A DNA stretch of 64,000 nt from Phytoactinopolyspora limicola. GTDB taxonomy: Bacteria; Actinomycetota; Actinomycetes; Jiangellales; Jiangellaceae. This document shows, one piece after another, positions 60,020 through 64,000 of this stretch. The notes under the pieces were generated by a model that saw nothing but the letters and a program-made list of their open reading frames with translations, had not been told where the DNA came from and did no database searches. Numbering within the stretch: position 1 is the stretch's first letter; each line of letters opens with the position of its first letter. The stretch lies in contig NZ_JAAOEN010000002.1 in assembly GCF_011320225.1 (NCBI RefSeq), positions 620,584 through 684,583 of the forward strand, in the 5' to 3' direction. A program made the position numbers and the translations under genes.

Positions 60020-60658
60020 GTGACCGCCGTGCCGGACGTACCACCGCGCGGTGTGCGCATGCCCCGCGGCAAGCGACGTGTTCACCTACTGCGGGCCGCC
60101 CAGGAAGTGTTCGTCACACACGGATATCACGCCGCGGCCATGGACGAGATCGCCGTCCGCGCCGGCGTCAGCAAGCCGGTTCTCTACCAGCATTTCCCGG
60201 GCAAGCTGGAGCTTTATCTTGCCCTGATCGACACGGCCACCGACGGGCTACTGGCCGGCTTACACCGAGCACTGGCCTCCACCGGAGACAACAAGCAGCG
60301 CGTGATCGCCGCGGTCAACGCCTACTTCGAGTTCGTCGACGATCAATCCGGGTTGTACCGGTTGCTGTTCGAGTCCGACCTCGCCAACGACCCGGCCGTC
60401 CGCAGCCGGCTCGACCGGCTGACCGAGGTGTGCTCCACCGAGATCAGCGCGATCATCGCCGAAGACACCGGCCTGTCCCGGGAGGCATCCACCCTGCTAG
60501 CGGTGGGACTCATCGGGATCGCCCAGGTGACGGCCCGGTACTGGTTGGTCACCAACGGCACCATTCCACGCGAGACAGCAGCCGAACTGGTGGCCACGCT
60601 GGGCTGGCGCGGGATCCGCGGGTTTCCACGCCTGGACGCGACCGACGACGCCCCGTGA
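60020..60658 (+). CDS. TetR-family transcriptional regulator
   Basis: 212 residues from the GTG at 60020 after ggaggtagacaa. The HTH is AVRAGVSKPVLYQHFPGKLELY. Ligand domain all helical. It corresponds to Rv3208 in the conserved order and is followed by DUF3107, as there. Its regulon is not evident; unlike most TetR genes it has no divergent partner here. Confidence 0.92.
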   Translation: MTAVPDVPPRGVRMPRGKRRVHLLRAAQEVFVTHGYHAAAMDEIAVRAGVSKPVLYQHFPGKLELYLALIDTATDGLLAGLHRALASTGDNKQRVIAAVNAYFEFVDDQSGLYRLLFESDLANDPAVRSRLDRLTEVCSTEISAIIAEDTGLSREASTLLAVGLIGIAQVTARYWLVTNGTIPRETAAELVATLGWRGIRGFPRLDATDDAP

Positions 60659-60900
60659 CGCAACGACACCCATGACGTCATCCCGGGAGCCGGGTATTCC
60701 CGGCGTGCGCCGGCTTCGCTTGCGGCGTACAGCCCGGTCGGTCCGGCATCACCTCGGCTACGCTGGCTTGTGGTCAAGACAATGAAGAGGTCACGCGATC
60801 TCCCATGAGGTCGCGCGCTTAGGGGCAGAGCCCCTATCCGGGTGACCTCGAGGGCAAACATCCGGGTATCGCCGGGTACGTAGACGCAGGAGAGGTGACC

Positions 60901-61125
60901 GTGGAGGTCAAGATCGGCGTGCACAACGCCCCGCGCGAATTGATCATCGAGAGCGATCAGTCACCGGAGGAAGTCGAGGCGGCCGTCCGCAAAGCTATCG
61001 AAGGCGGCGTCTTGCTCGAACTGACGGACGAGCGTGGCCGCAAGGTGCTTGTTAAGCCCGAACATCTGGCATACGTCGAGATCGGCGAGCCGGTTGAACG
61101 CCGCGTCGGCTTCGGCGCGTTGTAA
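60901..61125 (+). CDS. DUF3107 protein
   Basis: 74 residues from the GTG at 60901, eight bases after ggagag (GTG at 60895 is closer). VEVKIGVHNAPRELIIESDQ, then EEVEAAVRKAIEGG and KVLVKPEHLAYVEIGEP, is the whole conserved family sequence (Rv3208A, TB9.4). Small beta-alpha protein of unknown function, always next to the TetR gene in actinobacteria. Confidence 0.92.
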   Translation: MEVKIGVHNAPRELIIESDQSPEEVEAAVRKAIEGGVLLELTDERGRKVLVKPEHLAYVEIGEPVERRVGFGAL

Positions 61126-61232
61126 AACCTGCCTGGCCGTACTCCCGGCGCGCCGGCCAGCCCCATAGCGACCGGCGCGCCGGCGTCGTTTCCGATGCGG
61201 AGGCGGCGCCGCCGTGTGTCACGCCATGGCAC

Positions 61233-62483
61233 CTAGTCGGCTGGGGTCAGCCGGATGATCGGATACAGGGCGATCAGCGTCACCACTGCCAGCAGCCCGA
61301 ATGCTTGGGTGAACCCACCCAGCACATCCCGCAGGACACCCACGACGAGTGGGCTGATCGCCGCACAGCCGTAGCCGACGAAGAATGCCATCGCGCCTAG
61401 CCGGCTCGCTCCATCTGGGTCGACGCTGGCGACGACGGGCAGCATGAGCACGAGCGGGAACAGCCCACCGTGGCCGATTCCCAGCAGCAACAGCCACACC
61501 CAGGTCGGAGTCCCAGGGCTGGCGGCGAGCCCGAGAAACCCGATCGCGGTGACGACGGCACATCCGGCCAGCGCCGGACGGAGATCGCTGCGGCGGCCCA
61601 GCAGGGAAGGCACCATGAGCATGGCTACCACCTGCACACAGATCATGGCGGTGAGGAGCACTCCCGCCCGCGCCTCGGTGTACCCGGCGTCGTCGTGCAA
61701 CAGCGGCGCCACCCAGGCCAGCTCACAGTAGTAGAGCCCCGAGTTGATCGCGGAGATCGCGGCGACCCGCCACGCCGTAGCGTCGCGCCACGGTAGTCCA
61801 CTGGTAGCCGGACCCGCTGCCGTCCCGGACCGACGGATATTCAACGACGGCGCCGCGGCGGCCCACATGACCATCCCCAGCACCGCCAGCACCGCCCACG
61901 ACGCCAGCGCTCCCGGCCATGACCCGACAGCCTCGGCTAGCGGGGCGCTGGCCCCGGCCGCGATCGCGCCGCCAAGCCCGAGGCCGGCGGTGTAGATCCC
62001 GGTGACGAGTCCGGCACGGTCGGCGAAGCGAGCTTTGACGACGGCGGGTAGGAGGGTTTGGGTGACGGCGATCCCGGTGCCGACGACGGCGGCACTGCTG
62101 AGCTGGATCCAGGTTGCCTCGCCGCCGACGCGGGCGGCCGTGCCGACCGTGACGACGGCGAGCCCCAGCAGGACACCGGCGTGTAGACCCCAGCGCCGGC
62201 CGACGTAGGCGGCCAGGGGCGCGCACACCCCCATGGCGAGGGTGGGGACAACCGTCAGCAGCGACACCCCCGTCGCCGAGAGGTCGAGGTCGGTCCGGAT
62301 GCGGTCGACCAGCGGGGATACCGCGGCTACCGCGGGGCGGAGGTTGAGGGCGGCCACGAAGAGGGCGACGGCGGCGAAGCCCAGCCTGGTGCGGTCGGAC
62401 ATCGCCGTGGCCGAACCGCCGGGCTGAGCGTCGGCCGTGACAGGAGTGACTGGGCTGGGCGGGCGACCTGAAACACGCGCCAT
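61233..62483 (-). CDS. MFS transporter, CynX/NimT type
   Basis: 416 residues, twelve membrane helices. LRPAVAAVSPLVDRIRTDL in the first helix region and LAAYVGRRWGLHAGVLLGL fit the cyanate/2-nitroimidazole transporter subgroup. Middle loop at 215-235. It is divergent from an Rrf2-type regulator with inverted repeats between, so it is probably the regulator's target. Substrate cannot be read from the sequence. Confidence 0.88.
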   Translation of the reverse strand: MARVSGRPPSPVTPVTADAQPGGSATAMSDRTRLGFAAVALFVAALNLRPAVAAVSPLVDRIRTDLDLSATGVSLLTVVPTLAMGVCAPLAAYVGRRWGLHAGVLLGLAVVTVGTAARVGGEATWIQLSSAAVVGTGIAVTQTLLPAVVKARFADRAGLVTGIYTAGLGLGGAIAAGASAPLAEAVGSWPGALASWAVLAVLGMVMWAAAAPSLNIRRSGTAAGPATSGLPWRDATAWRVAAISAINSGLYYCELAWVAPLLHDDAGYTEARAGVLLTAMICVQVVAMLMVPSLLGRRSDLRPALAGCAVVTAIGFLGLAASPGTPTWVWLLLLGIGHGGLFPLVLMLPVVASVDPDGASRLGAMAFFVGYGCAAISPLVVGVLRDVLGGFTQAFGLLAVVTLIALYPIIRLTPAD

Positions 62484-62501
62484 GCGAACTGCTCCACTCT
62501 T

Positions 62502-62536
62502 CTCGGATATTCAATGTCCGAGTTATATCACAACTC
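62502..62536. promoter_or_regulatory. Two inverted repeats in the MFS/Rrf2 divergent promoter
   Basis: ctcgga (62502-62507) with tccgag (62517-62522), and gagtt (62520-62524) with aactc (62532-62536). The gap is 88 bp. Candidate Rrf2 binding sites. Confidence 0.5.
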
Positions 62537-62571
62537 AGACAGCAAACATCCGCGTTGGGTAGGCTACGGCT

Positions 62572-63090
62572 ATGCGACTGTCGAGCGGCGTCGAATGGGG
62601 CCTGCACTGCTGTGTCACGCTGAGCCAGAGCCAGCATCCGGTGCCCGCGTCCAGGCTCGCCGAGCTGCACGGAGTGCCGCAGCCCTATCTCGCGAAGCAA
62701 CTTCAGGCGCTGTCTCGCGCCAACCTGGTGGCGTCGACGCAAGGGCAGGCAGGTGGCTACGAGCTGACCCGACCGGCCAGTCAGATCACCGCACTCGACG
62801 TGGTCGTCGCCATCGACGGCACCGAACCAGCGTTTCGCTGCACCGAGATCCGCCAGCGCGGACCCCTGGCGGCGGACCCGGAACGGTGCCTGCTCCCCTG
62901 TGCTATAGCGCGGGCCATGGCCACCGCCGAACAGGCCTGGCGATCCGCGTTGGCCGAGATCACCGTCGCCGACCTGGCCGAACAGGTCGACGCGGACAGC
63001 GGCGGCACAGCGCTGGAACGCCTACAGAGATGGTTCTCCGCTACGACGCCAAGCCCAGCTTCGCCATCCGGGCCGCGTGGTTCTCGGTGA
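62572..63090 (+). CDS. Rrf2-family transcriptional regulator
   Basis: 172 residues. SSGVEWGLHCCVTLSQSQ, then RLAELHGVPQPYLAKQLQAL and STQGQAGGYELTRPASQIT give the winged helix with the wing GGY. Cysteines in RCTEIRQR and RCLLPCAIA (C-x14-C-x3-C) could hold a 2Fe-2S cluster or react with nitric oxide or thiols, as in NsrR and IscR. Divergent from the MFS gene. Its 3' end overlaps the ferritin-like gene by 50 bp, tail to tail. Confidence 0.9.
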   Translation: MRLSSGVEWGLHCCVTLSQSQHPVPASRLAELHGVPQPYLAKQLQALSRANLVASTQGQAGGYELTRPASQITALDVVVAIDGTEPAFRCTEIRQRGPLAADPERCLLPCAIARAMATAEQAWRSALAEITVADLAEQVDADSGGTALERLQRWFSATTPSPASPSGPRGSR

Positions 63091-63718
63091 GCCGCGCGAA
63101 CACCTTCCCCAACTCGGCGAGGTCCATCCCCGGCCGGCCCGGTCCACCCACGATGATCGCGGTGATGGCCTCGCGGTCGGCCGCGACCCGCTGAGCCTGC
63201 GCAAGCGCCTCTCCCACCAGACGCCGCCCCCACAAGGCGAGCCGGCCGGCCACGCTGGGATCCCGCTCGATGGCGGACCGGACCCGATCGACCACGAAGT
63301 CGGCGTGCCCAGAGTCGGCGATGACCTCGGTGACCAGCGCACGTGTGTCGTCGTCGACCGTGGCGGCGATCTCGCGATAGAAGTCGGTGCCGATCTGGTC
63401 GCCGACGTAGGCCTTAACCAAGCCTTCCAGCCAGGTGGACGGCGCGGTCTTGGCGTGGAACTCGGTGTACGCCGCCCGGAACGGCGTCATGGCCTCGTCG
63501 GCGGATACACCCAGCTCAGCCAGCCGGTCACGGATCCGCTCGAAGTGGCGGAACTCCGCTACCGCCATCCCGGCCAGGGCAGCCTGATCGGAGAGCGTGG
63601 GCGCCAACTCGGCGTCGGCCGCGAGCCGCTGGAACGCCAGCAGTTCCCCGAGGCCCATGGCACCGAGCAGGTCGACGATGCCGGCGCGGTACTCGGGATC
63701 GTCCATATGTACATCCAC
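63041..63718 (-). CDS. Ferritin-like fold protein
   Basis: 225 residues; ATG at 63718 (or 63706). Four-helix bundle with Glu and ExxH-type ligands: LGELLAFQRLAADAE, VAEFRHFERIRDRL, VGDQIGTDFYREIAATV and DSGHADFVVD. It resembles the tRNA-(ms2io6A) hydroxylase-like and ferritin-like proteins of actinobacteria (Rv3210c position). Diiron binding is probable; no enzyme role proven. Confidence 0.85.
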   Translation of the reverse strand: MDVHMDDPEYRAGIVDLLGAMGLGELLAFQRLAADAELAPTLSDQAALAGMAVAEFRHFERIRDRLAELGVSADEAMTPFRAAYTEFHAKTAPSTWLEGLVKAYVGDQIGTDFYREIAATVDDDTRALVTEVIADSGHADFVVDRVRSAIERDPSVAGRLALWGRRLVGEALAQAQRVAADREAITAIIVGGPGRPGMDLAELGKVFARLTENHAARMAKLGLAS

Positions 63719-64000
63719 GCCAGCAACGATATCCGCAGTTGCGGCGGCTGGCTCACGAGGCGATGAACTCCGCTGTCGACGGCGATGAGGAACCTGCCGC
63801 GGCCACCCCGGACGCGTCGTGCGTCACACTTGCCCACGATGCCGTAGACTGGCCTGCTAGTAATGACGATGCGTCCGGACCAACTGGGCGCTCCCGAGGT
63901 CGATTCGGACGCCTGCCGGCGCGGCGCTTGGCGCCACGGTTGAGTTCCGCCGTTGAGCAGCCCTGCAGCGTGCACTGTGGACAACACCTCGGGGTTACCC
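63719..64000. other. End of window, no complete gene
   Basis: No supported start codon before the edge. One DnaA-like nonamer (tgtggacaa, 63976-63984) occurs, which can be chance. In the conserved order a DEAD-box helicase gene would follow on the + strand. Confidence 0.4.

Noticed and set aside
63976..63984. DnaA box at the window end
   Set aside because: A single nonamer in 64 kb can be chance.

Overview
The window is chromosomal DNA from a high-GC actinobacterium. The signs are about 65-70% GC, frequent GTG starts, two WhiB-type regulators, a mycoredoxin, an AdnA/AdnB helicase-nuclease pair, MoeZ, a DUF3107 gene and an initiator tRNA with the actinobacterial C1-U72 end. The right half (28.3-63.7 kb) keeps the gene order known from the Mycobacterium tuberculosis Rv3193c-Rv3210c neighbourhood (UPF0182, PDZ protease, DUF2342 metalloprotease, AarF kinase, whiB7, uvrD2, mrx1, nudC, adnB, adnA, ATL, moeZ, hydrolase, TetR, DUF3107, ferritin-like), so it is core genome. 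The genus cannot be fixed from sequence alone.

Left part (1-15.3 kb) is accessory. It starts inside an ECF sigma factor fused to its own anti-sigma zinc finger, a membrane anchor, three Ig-like domains and a lectin-like C-terminus. Next come a WhiB protein, a cupin convergent with an AraC regulator, an RNHCP protein, a P-loop kinase, a polytopic membrane protein with a Rieske lipoprotein, a TetR/SDR divergent pair, a complete molybdate cluster (HTH-TOBE regulator, modA, modB, modC), and a lower-GC patch (12.9-14.1 kb) of small exported proteins.

Middle part (15.3-28.4 kb) looks like a recombination-prone region bounded by two initiator tRNA genes. The first tRNA-fMet (18.25 kb) is followed downstream by a collapsed IS481-type transposase, an AbiEi/AbiEii-like toxin-antitoxin operon and several related terminator hairpins. 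Further genes are an amidase-nitrilase operon divergent from an HxlR regulator with two palindromic operators, a short-chain prenyl transferase, and a MarR-controlled quinone oxidoreductase/monooxygenase/cupin operon. The second tRNA-fMet (28.2 kb) sits among tandem repeats and large palindromes.

Right part: core envelope, protease, molybdopterin, DNA repair, redox and nucleotide-hygiene genes. Two non-coding regions stand out. One is a DnaA-box cluster with an AT-rich tract at 37.1-37.6 kb, away from any dnaA gene. The other is the whiB7 leader (promoter, 75-codon upstream ORF, nested hairpins, attenuator) at 41.0-41.45 kb. Dispersed palindromic elements (two pairs of about 70 bp, and a family built on tgatcgttg) recur between genes throughout the window.
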